Program-made: the position numbers and the translations under genes
The notes under the pieces: generated by a model
Database searches by the model: none
Told to the model about the DNA's origin: nothing
What the model saw: the letters and a program-made list of their open reading frames with translations, nothing else
Shown: positions 25,421 to 33,658 of the stretch, piece by piece
Layout: each line of letters opens with the position of its first letter
Numbering within the stretch: the stretch's first letter is position 1
Assembly: GCA_937990185.1 (NCBI GenBank)
Contig: CALKBI010000027.1
Location: forward strand, 1-43,798
Source of the DNA: an uncultured Neomegalonema sp.
Lineage (GTDB): Bacteria; Pseudomonadota; Alphaproteobacteria; Rhodobacterales; Rhodobacteraceae
DNA: 43,798 bases
Direction: 5' to 3'

Positions 25421-25758
25421 TCCGCCCGCATCGCTCTCACCCGCTGTGGTTTGCGTTTATCCTGCACCGGATTTCAGGCGTGGCGCTGGCTTTGTTTTTG
25501 CCGGTTCATTTTTGGGTGTTGTCGCTCGCTCTGACATCACCGGAACGCCTCGACGGATTTTTGCACTGGACGGACATAACCGCCGTTAAGATTGCCGAGT
25601 TCGCTTTGGTATTTTTGCTCGCCGTGCATCTGTGCGGCGGATTGCGCCTGATGGCGTTGGAATGGTTGCCGTGGTCGCCAAGGCAAAAGACATTGGCGGC
25701 AGGCGCAGTTGGGGTGTCAGTACTGATCTCCGGCACGTTCTTTTTACAGGCGATATGA
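25417..25758 (+). CDS. SDH/FRD membrane anchor subunit, second (cytochrome b type)
   Basis: Chosen start ATG 25417 overlaps the preceding stop; the frame is open earlier from 25354. The 113-residue product has SHPLWFAFILHRISGVALAL, the HRxSG signature of SdhC cytochrome b556 subunits, and VHLCGGLRLM with a probable heme histidine. Three helices. It is coupled to both neighbours by ATGA overlaps, consistent with stoichiometric production of the complex. Confidence 0.87.
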   Translation: MIRPHRSHPLWFAFILHRISGVALALFLPVHFWVLSLALTSPERLDGFLHWTDITAVKIAEFALVFLLAVHLCGGLRLMALEWLPWSPRQKTLAAGAVGVSVLISGTFFLQAI

Positions 25759-27509
25759 TCATGAAAATCGAGCGCCATGACACGGATATTCTGATCCTCG
25801 GCACAGGGGGTGCGGGTCTTTTTGCCGCGCTTCATGCACAGCAAAGCGCACCCGATGCCAAGATCACGATTGCGGTGAAGGGCTTGCTCGGCAAATGCGG
25901 CTGCACGCGCATGGTGCAAGGCGGGTATAACGTTGCGCTCGGCACAGGGGATACTGTCGAGCGGCACTTCATGGATACGATCAAGGGCGGCAAATGGTTG
26001 CCCGATCAGGACATGGCATGGAAGCTGTGCGAGCAAGCCGTGGTGCGGGTGCGCGAGCTTGAAAACGAGGTCGGATGTTTCTTTGACCGCAATGCCGATG
26101 GGTCTTTGCATCACAAAGCCTTTGCCGGTCAAACCGCAGACCGCACCGTCCATAAGGGCGACCTGACGGGTATCGAGATTATCAATCGCCTTATGGAACA
26201 AGTGCTGTCGCGCCCTGTCGAACGTTTGCAGGAACACCGCGCGATTGGTTTGATCCCGACAAAAGATGGTGCGGCTCTGTCCGGGGTTTTGTTCATCGAC
26301 ATGCGCACGGGCGAGTTCCGGTTTGTGCGGGCTAAGGCGGTGTTGATGGCAACGGGCGGCGGCCCGACCATGTACAAATACCACACGCCCTCCGGTGATA
26401 AGACAATGGACGGCCTCGCGATGGCGCTGCGCGCGGGGTTGCCTCTGCGTGATATGGAGATGGTACAGTTTCATCCCACCGGCTTGCTAGCAGGCGATCA
26501 TACCAAGATGACCGGAACGGTTCTTGAGGAGGGCTTGCGCGGTGCGGGCGGGCAACTTCTCAACGGTGCAGATAACCGCTTCATGTTCGACTATGATGCC
26601 AAAGGCGAGCGCGCCACCCGTGATGTCGTCAGCCGGGGTATCTTTGCCGAGATGCGCAAGAACAACGCCTCCCCTAATGGCGGGGTCTATATCTCTATGG
26701 CGCATCTTGGTCCCGAGAATGTCGCCAAGAAGTTCAAGGGCATGGTCAAGCGCTGTGCCGATAGCGGGTTCGATCTTGCGGGCGGTAAAGTCGAAGTCGT
26801 GCCCACCGCACATTACTTTATGGGCGGTGTGGTCGTCGATGCGGATACGCGCACGGCGATGGAGGGGCTATATGTTGCGGGCGAAGACGCAGGGGGCGCG
26901 CATGGCTCTAACCGCCTCGGCGGGAATGGTGTTGCGAACTCGACGGTTTATGGCGGGGTGGCCGGTGATGTGATGGGCAAAGACATTGCAGGAGTGGATG
27001 CTTTGCGTGATCCCGACGAGGCTGTGCTGGAGGCGGAAATTGCGCGGGCGCTGGTTCCGTTTTCGCAAGCGCCTGCGCATATCCATCCCCTGCGCAAAGA
27101 GCTGATGGATGCGATGTGGGAAGATGTGGGCGTGATGCGCACAGCGACGGGGATGCAGCGCGGCCTGAAGCGCGTGCAGGAGATCGGAGCCGACTTGATG
27201 GGCCTCGGCGTCGACGGCACGACGCGGGCGTTTAATCTGACTTGGCACGACTGGCTGAATATGCGCAGCCTGTGCGATGTCTCGACGGTGATTACCGAAG
27301 CGGCGCTTGCGCGCGAGAACTCACGCGGCGCGCATTTCCGCGAAGACTTCCCCGAAGAAGGCGATCTTGAGACGTCTTACTTTACCGTGGCGAAGCAAGC
27401 TGGCGACGGGCTGGACGTGACCCGCGAGGCGGTTCAATTCACCATCGTCAAACCGGGCGAGACAATCTTACCGGACGATGAGCCGGAAACATTGGTGGCG
27501 GAGGAATGA
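25755..27509 (+). CDS. sdhA: Succinate dehydrogenase/fumarate reductase flavoprotein subunit lacking the FAD-linking histidine
   Basis: The FAD-binding Rossmann motif ILGTGGAGLFAALHA is near residue 14. Catalytic features are present: FHPTG, the arginine in ERATRDVVSR, PTAHYFMGGV and GSNRLGGNG. The histidine that binds FAD covalently in SdhA/FrdA (HTxxxQGG) is Cys50 here (CTRMVQGG), so FAD is probably non-covalent or linked otherwise. In E. coli FrdA, loss of this His abolishes succinate oxidation but keeps fumarate reduction; whether that applies here is unknown. ATG 25755 overlaps the anchor stop; ATG 25761 is two codons later. The product has 584 residues. It may act on succinate or a substituted analogue. 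Confidence 0.92.
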   Translation: MIMKIERHDTDILILGTGGAGLFAALHAQQSAPDAKITIAVKGLLGKCGCTRMVQGGYNVALGTGDTVERHFMDTIKGGKWLPDQDMAWKLCEQAVVRVRELENEVGCFFDRNADGSLHHKAFAGQTADRTVHKGDLTGIEIINRLMEQVLSRPVERLQEHRAIGLIPTKDGAALSGVLFIDMRTGEFRFVRAKAVLMATGGGPTMYKYHTPSGDKTMDGLAMALRAGLPLRDMEMVQFHPTGLLAGDHTKMTGTVLEEGLRGAGGQLLNGADNRFMFDYDAKGERATRDVVSRGIFAEMRKNNASPNGGVYISMAHLGPENVAKKFKGMVKRCADSGFDLAGGKVEVVPTAHYFMGGVVVDADTRTAMEGLYVAGEDAGGAHGSNRLGGNGVANSTVYGGVAGDVMGKDIAGVDALRDPDEAVLEAEIARALVPFSQAPAHIHPLRKELMDAMWEDVGVMRTATGMQRGLKRVQEIGADLMGLGVDGTTRAFNLTWHDWLNMRSLCDVSTVITEAALARENSRGAHFREDFPEEGDLETSYFTVAKQAGDGLDVTREAVQFTIVKPGETILPDDEPETLVAEE

Positions 27510-27513
27510 TACT

Positions 27514-28023
27514 TCAATTCGAAAGTGAAATTTCGCGAATACCGTCTTCCGAGATATCTAAGGCCATATCGCATTGCTCCAGCTTAATGTCACCAAGCAA
27601 CGCTCCTTCGATACGTGGCATCAAGGTATGACGCCAAGCTTTCTCATGATCTTGCCTTTCCCATAGAGCACTTGGCTTGATGAATTTTTCGCCCAACTGA
27701 TCTGGCCTGACCTTAATCCAAACCGATGCGCCCCAATTTTTGCGAAAAGGGATGAAAGTTTGCCAGCTACTCATCGGACAGGCGTTAGAATAAACTTCAG
27801 GATTGAAATCATTAAGAACAAATAGGCTGACGCCTCCAATTTTTCGAACATATGGATAGTAATTCGCGTCTTGAGCTTTCCACCTTTCGCTTTTTGCAAG
27901 AGAGGGTTCAACACGAATTATTCCGTCGTTCTTAATCGAGGAGAAGCGTTCGCGGCTCGTGCTATGCCATACCCCAATTTTTAGATATTCAAGAGCTTGT
28001 TGCAACAGCTCGCTACTGCACAT
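27514..28023 (-). CDS. Unknown protein with ADP-ribosyltransferase-like features
   Basis: The 169-residue product is not a named family I know. Residues 17-35 (GVWHSTSRERFSSIKNDGI) resemble the H-x-T/S segment that opens many ADP-ribosyltransferase folds (DarT, Tpt1, RES types), followed by a beta-rich middle and a late segment around E139 (RIEGALLGDIKLEQC) that could hold the catalytic glutamate. This is pattern resemblance only. The gene lies on the opposite strand between the flavoprotein and hydratase genes, convergent with sdhA by five bases, with about 38% G+C (23 of 60 at 27781-27840). It is probably a horizontal insertion into the operon. No partner or antitoxin gene is adjacent. Confidence 0.65.
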   Translation of the reverse strand: MCSSELLQQALEYLKIGVWHSTSRERFSSIKNDGIIRVEPSLAKSERWKAQDANYYPYVRKIGGVSLFVLNDFNPEVYSNACPMSSWQTFIPFRKNWGASVWIKVRPDQLGEKFIKPSALWERQDHEKAWRHTLMPRIEGALLGDIKLEQCDMALDISEDGIREISLSN

Positions 28024-28140
28024 AACGCCTCATAGAATCAATTCGATAAAGCTTATGACTTGTGTCATTTGACGCTTAGATGTTGTGGATACATAGTGAT
28101 CAATGAAGCACCTTCAACAGTCCATCGCGGAACTCATACC

Positions 28141-29097
28141 ATGATCCCCATAGACCTCATCCAATCCACTGCTGAAACGCTGATGGACAAGGCGGCGATT
28201 GAGATTCCTCAGGATTATCTTGATGGACTAAAAGCCGCCGCCAAGGTCGAAGACGGCGATCTGTCTTCTTTTGTCCTGCAAGCGATGCTGGAGAACTATA
28301 AGGCCGCCAAAGAAGACCGCCGCGCCATGTGCGGGGATACCGGCACGCCGCGCTGGTATGTGAAGATGGGCAACGAGACGCAGATCGAAGGCGGGCCGAT
28401 TGCGCTTGAAACCGCTCTGCGGCGCGCGACCGCCAATGCGACCAACGGCGTGCCGCTGCGTCCTAACCGCGTGCATCCTTTGTGGCGGACGGACCATGAC
28501 AATAATGTCGGCATCGGCGCACCCGAGATCGAATATGGCTATGAGCCGGGCGGCGAGTGGATCGACCTCATCACCGTTCATAAAGGCGGATTGTTCGGCA
28601 CGGATTATCGTATGTTGTTTCCCTCGGACGGTATTCAAGGGATCAAGCGGTTTTACCTCGATAGCCTCGTCGCCTTCGGCAAGCGTGGCCTCGCCTGTCA
28701 GCCTGCGATTATCGGCATCGGGTTGGGCGGCTGTAAAGATACCTGCATGGTCCTAGGCAAGCGCGCGGCCTGTCTGCGCACGGTCGGGAGTAAAAACTCT
28801 GATCCGCGCATTGCAGAATTGGAAGACGAATTTAAAGAGCTTGGCAATTCCATCGGCATGGGCGCGATGGGCTTTGTCGGTAAGTCCATGGTGATCGATT
28901 GCAATATCGAGGTTGGCTATTGCCATACGGGGGGTATGCAAATGAGCGTCCACGCCTTTTGCCTCTCCTCCCGCCGCGCCGTTGCCCGCGTCTTTCCCGA
29001 TGGCCGCGTAGAGCACCGCACTGACCCCGATTGGTTCACCGACTATCAACGCCGCGAGACAGTCGATTGGCCTCCATTAGCGGAGGCGGCGGAATGA
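28141..29097 (+). CDS. Class I iron-sulfur hydro-lyase, alpha subunit (fumarase/tartrate dehydratase type)
   Basis: Two-subunit class I fumarases and L-tartrate dehydratases hydrate or dehydrate C4 acids with a 4Fe-4S cluster. The open frame extends to 28060, but ATG 28141 (MIPIDLIQSTAETLMDKAAI) is the family start; 318 residues. The three cluster cysteines appear to lie in MCGDTGTP, GIGLGGCKDTC and GYCHTGGM. VHPLWRTDHDNN also fits the family. The product may be fumarate hydratase acting with the neighbouring SDH-like complex; tartrate or mesaconate-type substrates cannot be excluded. The stop overlaps the beta start (ATGA). Confidence 0.88.
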   Translation: MIPIDLIQSTAETLMDKAAIEIPQDYLDGLKAAAKVEDGDLSSFVLQAMLENYKAAKEDRRAMCGDTGTPRWYVKMGNETQIEGGPIALETALRRATANATNGVPLRPNRVHPLWRTDHDNNVGIGAPEIEYGYEPGGEWIDLITVHKGGLFGTDYRMLFPSDGIQGIKRFYLDSLVAFGKRGLACQPAIIGIGLGGCKDTCMVLGKRAACLRTVGSKNSDPRIAELEDEFKELGNSIGMGAMGFVGKSMVIDCNIEVGYCHTGGMQMSVHAFCLSSRRAVARVFPDGRVEHRTDPDWFTDYQRRETVDWPPLAEAAE

Positions 29098-29765
29098 CAA
29101 AGCCACGCGAAATCCGCCTCTCTACCACGCCGACACCGGAAGCCCTTGCGGATTTGCGGCTGGGGGATGTCGTTTATCTTGATGGCCTGATGTACACCGC
29201 GCGCGAGGGTGTTTACATGCGGGCGCTCGAAGACAAAGCCAATATCCCGATGGAGCTTCCCCGCGATAGCGCAGCGAATTTTCATTGCTCGCCTGCCGCG
29301 CGGATTAATCCTGATGGCTCGTTTGAGATGGGCGCGGTGACGGCAACGGCTTCTTTTCGCTTTGAGAAATGGTTGCCCGAATGGATGGACAAATCCGGCG
29401 CGAAGCTGATCGTCGGCAAAGGCGGCATGAACTCGAAGACTTATAAAGAGCATTTCGTGCCGCGCGGTGCGATTTATCTCTCTACGGTTGGATATGGCAC
29501 GGGCGCGTTGCTCGGGCGCGGGGTGGAGAATGTCGAGGCTGTCCACTGGAACGAGGAACTCGGGCTGGCGCAAGCCATGTGGGTCCTGCGCTGCAACAAG
29601 ATGGGACCGTTCATTGTCGCGTCAGACAATCAAGGAAATTGCCTGTTCGAACGCGAGAATGAGAAAATCGTCGCCAACCTCGCCAAAGCCTATGAGGGCA
29701 CAAAACCCGCTGTTCTGAAACGTTATGGCGAAACCGACGACCGCTCTGACGAAGTGATCGGATAG
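29094..29765 (+). CDS. Class I iron-sulfur hydro-lyase, beta subunit
   Basis: The 223-residue product corresponds to the C-terminal half of FumA, or TtdB. It begins MTKPREIRLSTTPTPEALAD, and has GDVVYLDGLMYTAREGVYMR, FHCSPA, and KLIVGKGGMNSKTYKEHF. The KGGM(N)S and substrate-loop motifs are typical. It starts inside the alpha-subunit stop (ATGA at 29094-29097); an upstream open frame from 29031 is just the overlap. Six bases later a TauE/SafE permease starts with GTG, so it sits in a longer operon. Confidence 0.88.
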   Translation: MTKPREIRLSTTPTPEALADLRLGDVVYLDGLMYTAREGVYMRALEDKANIPMELPRDSAANFHCSPAARINPDGSFEMGAVTATASFRFEKWLPEWMDKSGAKLIVGKGGMNSKTYKEHFVPRGAIYLSTVGYGTGALLGRGVENVEAVHWNEELGLAQAMWVLRCNKMGPFIVASDNQGNCLFERENEKIVANLAKAYEGTKPAVLKRYGETDDRSDEVIG

Positions 29766-29771
29766 GGCAGC

Positions 29772-30512
29772 GTGACAGTCGAATTCATCGCCTTTCTGAT
29801 GATTGGCGCAGCGGCGGGCGGGTTTATCAGTGGCCTTGCCGGATTTGGCACGGCTCTGTTTGCGCTCGGCTGGTGGCTACAGGTTATGCCGCCTCAGCAA
29901 GCGGTTGCGGTTATTCTCGTGATGTCCGTCGTCAGCAGTTTTCAAGGCGTGATCCATGTGCGCAAATCTATCGAATGGTCCCGGTTATCGCCGTTCTTAT
30001 TGCCAGGATTGCTCGGGATTCCCATCGGTTTGCAGATATTAGAGCGGATCAATGCGGATCATCTAAAACTCGTTGTGGCGTTGTTCATGCTGGCCTATGG
30101 CGGTTTTTTCACGCTGCGCAAAGACCTGCCAAACCTCACGAAACCCACCCCGATCATTGATAAAGTCATCGGGTTCGCCGGTGGCATTCTCGGAGCGATT
30201 GCGGGTCTGTCCGGGGCTTTGCCGACCATGTGGCTGTCGATGCGGGATTGGGCGAAAGAGACGACGCGCGCCGTTCTTCAACCCTATAACATTTCGGTCC
30301 TCGGGGTATCGGCAATCGCCCTTGCGTTTGATGGCGCTTATGACCGCGAGACTTTAATAATCATCCTCGTGGCCTTGCCAGCGACCATGATCGCGGCGCA
30401 GCTCGGGATTGTGACGTTTAACAGATTGAGCGACAATCAATTCCGCCGTTTGCTGATCGCCATGTTACTCTTGTCCGGTATTATTTTACTGGCACGAGAG
30501 GCATTCGCGTGA
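29772..30512 (+). CDS. TauE/SafE-family permease, first copy
   Basis: The 246-residue polytopic protein has about eight hydrophobic helices and the glycine-rich repeats of the family (AAAGGFISGLAGFGTALFAL at the start and AGGILGAIAGLSGALPTMWL at the middle). Known relatives export sulfite, sulfoacetate or similar organic anions, or are uncharacterised. It starts with GTG and follows the hydratase by six bases; its stop overlaps the second copy (GTGA). The substrate cannot be read from sequence. Confidence 0.88.
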   Translation: MTVEFIAFLMIGAAAGGFISGLAGFGTALFALGWWLQVMPPQQAVAVILVMSVVSSFQGVIHVRKSIEWSRLSPFLLPGLLGIPIGLQILERINADHLKLVVALFMLAYGGFFTLRKDLPNLTKPTPIIDKVIGFAGGILGAIAGLSGALPTMWLSMRDWAKETTRAVLQPYNISVLGVSAIALAFDGAYDRETLIIILVALPATMIAAQLGIVTFNRLSDNQFRRLLIAMLLLSGIILLAREAFA

Positions 30513-31255
30513 CGGATCATGAATTTCTCATCGTCTTTTCCGTCATCACGTTCCTGATTGCAGGCTTGGTGAAAGGAACGATTGGGATAGGGATGCCCAC
30601 CGCAGCCATTGGCCTGTTGTCGCAAGTCATTGATGCCAAAACAGCGGTCGCGCTAGTTGTCTTTCCGACCTTTATTTCGAATGCATGGCAGATGGTTCGC
30701 GCGGGAGATTTACTGCGCGCCCTGAAAGATTATCGTTATTTCGCCGGATCATTGATGGTGGTGCTTTGGTTCACCACATCGCTGACCGCTTCGGTTTCAC
30801 AGCAAGGGTTGCTGCTGATTATCGGCGGGGTCGTCGTGCTGTTTTCGCTTATCAGCCTGCTGTTCAAGCCGCCGCCTTTGCCGGAAAAATGGGATACGCC
30901 GGCGCAATTTATATGCGGCGCAATCGCGGGCATTATTGGCGGGCTGACATCGGTATGGGCCGCGCCTATCGTGATTTATTTGCTCGGTCGCCGCGTTGCC
31001 CCGGATGAGTTTATTCGCGCGACGGGTCTGTTGATTACGCTCGGAGCAATCCCGCTTGTGCTCGGGTTCTGGTATCATGGGCTGTTTGATAGCTCGCGCA
31101 TGGCCTTGTCGATTTCGCTCGTAATCCCTGCTTTGATCGGATTTCAGCTCGGCGAAATGCTGCGCAAGCGTCTGCCGGTTGAACGATTTCAAAGCGCCGT
31201 GCTCATTGTCTTTTTGTTGATGGGGTTGAACATTATCCGACGCGCGCTTGCCTGA
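30509..31255 (+). CDS. TauE/SafE-family permease, second copy
   Basis: The 248-residue protein has the same family features (FLIAGLVKGTIGIGMPTAAI near the start and AIAGIIGGLTSVWAAP in the middle) but is clearly diverged from the first copy. The GTG start overlaps its neighbour's stop, so both are made together and could form a heteromeric transporter. GxGxP-like motifs in the first helix are those of the conserved half-repeat. It is followed 32 bp later by the 2-hydroxyacid dehydrogenase. Confidence 0.88.
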   Translation: MTDHEFLIVFSVITFLIAGLVKGTIGIGMPTAAIGLLSQVIDAKTAVALVVFPTFISNAWQMVRAGDLLRALKDYRYFAGSLMVVLWFTTSLTASVSQQGLLLIIGGVVVLFSLISLLFKPPPLPEKWDTPAQFICGAIAGIIGGLTSVWAAPIVIYLLGRRVAPDEFIRATGLLITLGAIPLVLGFWYHGLFDSSRMALSISLVIPALIGFQLGEMLRKRLPVERFQSAVLIVFLLMGLNIIRRALA

Positions 31256-31287
31256 ACTGCACCCTCTTGAACGAAAGATTTTAAGCC

Positions 31288-32220
31288 ATGACGAAAATCG
31301 TTATCTGCGAATTTATGGATGAAACAGCGGTTGAGTGGCTGAAAACAAAAACCGACGTGCTGTATGACCCGCAGCTTGTTTTCGACGAACCGCGCTTTTT
31401 TGCTGAGATTGCATCGGTGCGGGGATTGATCGTTCGGTCCAGTGCACAGGTCGATCAGAGGTTATTGGATGCGGGACGAAAGCTGGAGGTGATTGGGCGT
31501 CTCGGGGTGGGTCTTGAAAAGTTCGACCTTCCCGCTTGCGCCGCGCGCGGTGTCACTGTGGTCAAAGCCGATGGAGCCAATGCGCAATCGGTCGGTGAAT
31601 ATGTCGTAGCCATGACAGCGGCCTTGCTTCGCATTGGCGGCTATCAGGCAACGGGAGCCGTGGCGACAGGGGCTTGGCCCCGAGAGGCGTATATCGGTCG
31701 GGAAATGTCCGGCAAGACGCTCGGGGTTATCGGGTTGGGGCAAACGGGACGTAACGCGGCCTCGCGGGCAAAAGCGATGGGAATGAAGGTCGTCGCAAAT
31801 GATCCTTATATTCCCGCCGATGATCCGGTCTGGTCGCTGGCGGATAGAAGTGACCTCGATACTGTGTTGGCAGCAGCAGACGTGCTGACGCTGCATACAC
31901 CGCTGACCGAAGAAACCGCCCACATCATCTCAAACAACGCAATCGCGAGAATGAAACCGGGTGCAATGCTGATTAATGCCGCGCGCGGGGGTGTGGCAGA
32001 TGACCGCGCAGTAGCGGAGGCCCTCCGCTCCGGTCATCTCGGCGGGGCCGCTATTGATGTCTTTGCGGAAGAGCCGCTGACAGAAGATTCAGGCAGGCTT
32101 TACAATGGATTGAGCAATGTCATTCTGACGCCTCATATCGCCGGTGTGACAGAAGAATCCAATGAACGTGTCAGCCGAATGACCGCAGAAAATGTGCTCA
32201 AAGCGCTCAATCACAAATAA
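31288..32220 (+). CDS. D-2-hydroxyacid dehydrogenase family protein, possibly sulfolactate-dehydrogenase-like
   Basis: The 310-residue NAD(P)-dependent oxidoreductase has the family layout: GRLGVGLEKFDL, the dinucleotide motif GVIGLGQTGRNA, an acidic residue after strand 2 (VVANDPYIP) favouring NAD, the catalytic arginine in NAARGG, glutamate in DVFAEEPL and histidine in TPHIAGVT. The N-terminus (IVICEFMDETAVEWL, then DVLYDPQLV) resembles, from memory, enzymes annotated as (S)-sulfolactate dehydrogenase, and linkage to TauE/SafE permeases is in keeping with that. Malate-, phosphoglycerate- or other hydroxyacid activity remains possible. It lies downstream of the second permease and upstream of the ABC importer. 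Confidence 0.85.
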   Translation: MTKIVICEFMDETAVEWLKTKTDVLYDPQLVFDEPRFFAEIASVRGLIVRSSAQVDQRLLDAGRKLEVIGRLGVGLEKFDLPACAARGVTVVKADGANAQSVGEYVVAMTAALLRIGGYQATGAVATGAWPREAYIGREMSGKTLGVIGLGQTGRNAASRAKAMGMKVVANDPYIPADDPVWSLADRSDLDTVLAAADVLTLHTPLTEETAHIISNNAIARMKPGAMLINAARGGVADDRAVAEALRSGHLGGAAIDVFAEEPLTEDSGRLYNGLSNVILTPHIAGVTEESNERVSRMTAENVLKALNHK

Positions 32221-32342
32221 AGCTCTGAGATATTGCGTCTTGAAATGTTGAGTCTATAGTCAAGGGTATAAAGTACGGAGACGAAAGATCTTCGGCGATA
32301 ATAAGACTCGCAACGAGCTTCACATTAGGGAGAGAAGAATCC

Positions 32343-33572
32343 ATGAAGAAATGGAGCGCTATATTTGCGCCTGCTCTTGTAGCACTGGCGACTACCGCAC
32401 CTTCATCAGCGTATGCTGCGGAGTGTGAGGAAATTGTACTTGGATCGGCAATCTCACTGACCGGTAAATACGCTACAAACGGCGTTCATGCGAAAAACGG
32501 TTATGAGTTCGCGATCAAAAAGATCAAAGAAAACGGCGGCATTAAAGTTGACGGCAAATGCTACAACTTCAATGTCATCTACTATGACGACGAGTCCAAA
32601 GGTGACCGTGGCGCAACATTGGCCGAACGCCTGATCTCGCAAGATAAAGTTCAATATATGCTCGGGCCATACTCTTCGGGTCTGACCAAGGCAATCGCGC
32701 CGGTCACCGAGCGCTATAAAATTCCGATGGTTGAGGCAGAAGGCGCATCGCGTTCGCTGTTCAACAAAGGATACAAATACCTCTTCGCCGTGCTTTCAAC
32801 GTCCGAACAATACCTCGCTTCGGCGGTGACGCTCGCCGAAGAAATGGCGAAGAAAGACGGCAAAGAAGCGGGCGACATCAAGGTTGCTATCGCTGTTGAG
32901 AACGATCCGTTCTCCCTCGACATCCGTGCAGGTGTTCTGGAAGATGCGGAACGTGTTGGTATGAAAGTCGTCATTGACGAAAAACTGCCGCGCGACCTGT
33001 CCGATATGTCGGCAATCCTGACCAAAGTGAAGCTGCTCAAGCCTGATCTGCTTGTTGTTTCCGGCCACTCCAAAGGTGCGGCAACGGCGGTTCGTCAGAT
33101 TAAAGAACAGAACATCAAAGTTCCAATGATCGCACTGACCCACTGCGAGGCCGCAGATGTGACAGGTAACTTTGGCGATGCTGCGGATGGTATCCTATGC
33201 TCGACGCAATGGGCTGAGACGCTCAGCTATTGGGACCCGGTTTTCGGAACCGCTGCGAACTACGAACAAGAGTTCAAAAGCGCGTACCCGGAGTACAAAG
33301 AGAAGAAAGTTCCTTACCAAACCGCACAGGCATCCGCTGCTGTGATGGTGTTCATGTCAGCTTTCGAGCGGGCAGGAACCCTGGATAAGGACGCTGTTCG
33401 CGAAGCGATCAGCGCGACAGATATGACAACCTTCTACGGTCGTATTAAGTTCTCTGAAGCTGGCAATAACATCGCGAAACCGATGGTACTGCGCCAGATT
33501 CAGAACGGCGAATACAACGTGGTTGCTCCGTCGGCATTTGCGTCTCACGGTCTCGACTGGCCGCGTAAGTAA
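32343..33572 (+). CDS. ABC transporter periplasmic binding protein, branched-chain amino acid type
   Basis: The 409-residue protein has a signal peptide (residues 1-26, ending AYAA) and the type I periplasmic-binding fold of the LivJ/amide-binding group (VLGSAISLTGKYATNGVHAKNGYEFAI; GPYSSGLTKAIAPVTERYKIPMVEAEG). Strong GGGAGA precedes the ATG. Relatives bind leucine-type amino acids, amides, urea or aromatic and dicarboxylic acids; the ligand is undetermined. It is followed by a strong hairpin terminator and then the permease and ATPase genes, so it can be made in excess. Confidence 0.92.
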   Translation: MKKWSAIFAPALVALATTAPSSAYAAECEEIVLGSAISLTGKYATNGVHAKNGYEFAIKKIKENGGIKVDGKCYNFNVIYYDDESKGDRGATLAERLISQDKVQYMLGPYSSGLTKAIAPVTERYKIPMVEAEGASRSLFNKGYKYLFAVLSTSEQYLASAVTLAEEMAKKDGKEAGDIKVAIAVENDPFSLDIRAGVLEDAERVGMKVVIDEKLPRDLSDMSAILTKVKLLKPDLLVVSGHSKGAATAVRQIKEQNIKVPMIALTHCEAADVTGNFGDAADGILCSTQWAETLSYWDPVFGTAANYEQEFKSAYPEYKEKKVPYQTAQASAAVMVFMSAFERAGTLDKDAVREAISATDMTTFYGRIKFSEAGNNIAKPMVLRQIQNGEYNVVAPSAFASHGLDWPRK

Positions 33573-33589
33573 CAGCCTGAGCCTTATCG

Positions 33590-33619
33590 AAACCGGGCAT
33601 TATACCGTGCCCGGTTTTT
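33590..33619 (+). terminator. Intrinsic terminator or attenuator inside the importer operon
   Basis: Arms aaaccgggca (33590-33599) and tgcccggttt (33608-33617) are perfect 10-bp complements around ttataccg, and the 3' arm runs into a five-T tract (33615-33619). It lies 18 bases after the binding-protein stop and 40 bases before livH. Confidence 0.8.
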
Positions 33620-33658
33620 CCGTATTTGTCGCGCAACGCAGCGCGCTCGAGAGGTTGT

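Noticed and set aside
30509..31255. The two TauE/SafE genes as one broken permease
   Set aside because: Each is full length for the family with its own start and half-repeats, so they are two genes and not a frameshifted one.
32240..32272. Promoter for the ABC binding-protein gene (TTGAAA ... TATAAA)
   Set aside because: Spacing is 21 bases, too long for a standard sigma-70 promoter; other pairings were also off, so no call was made.
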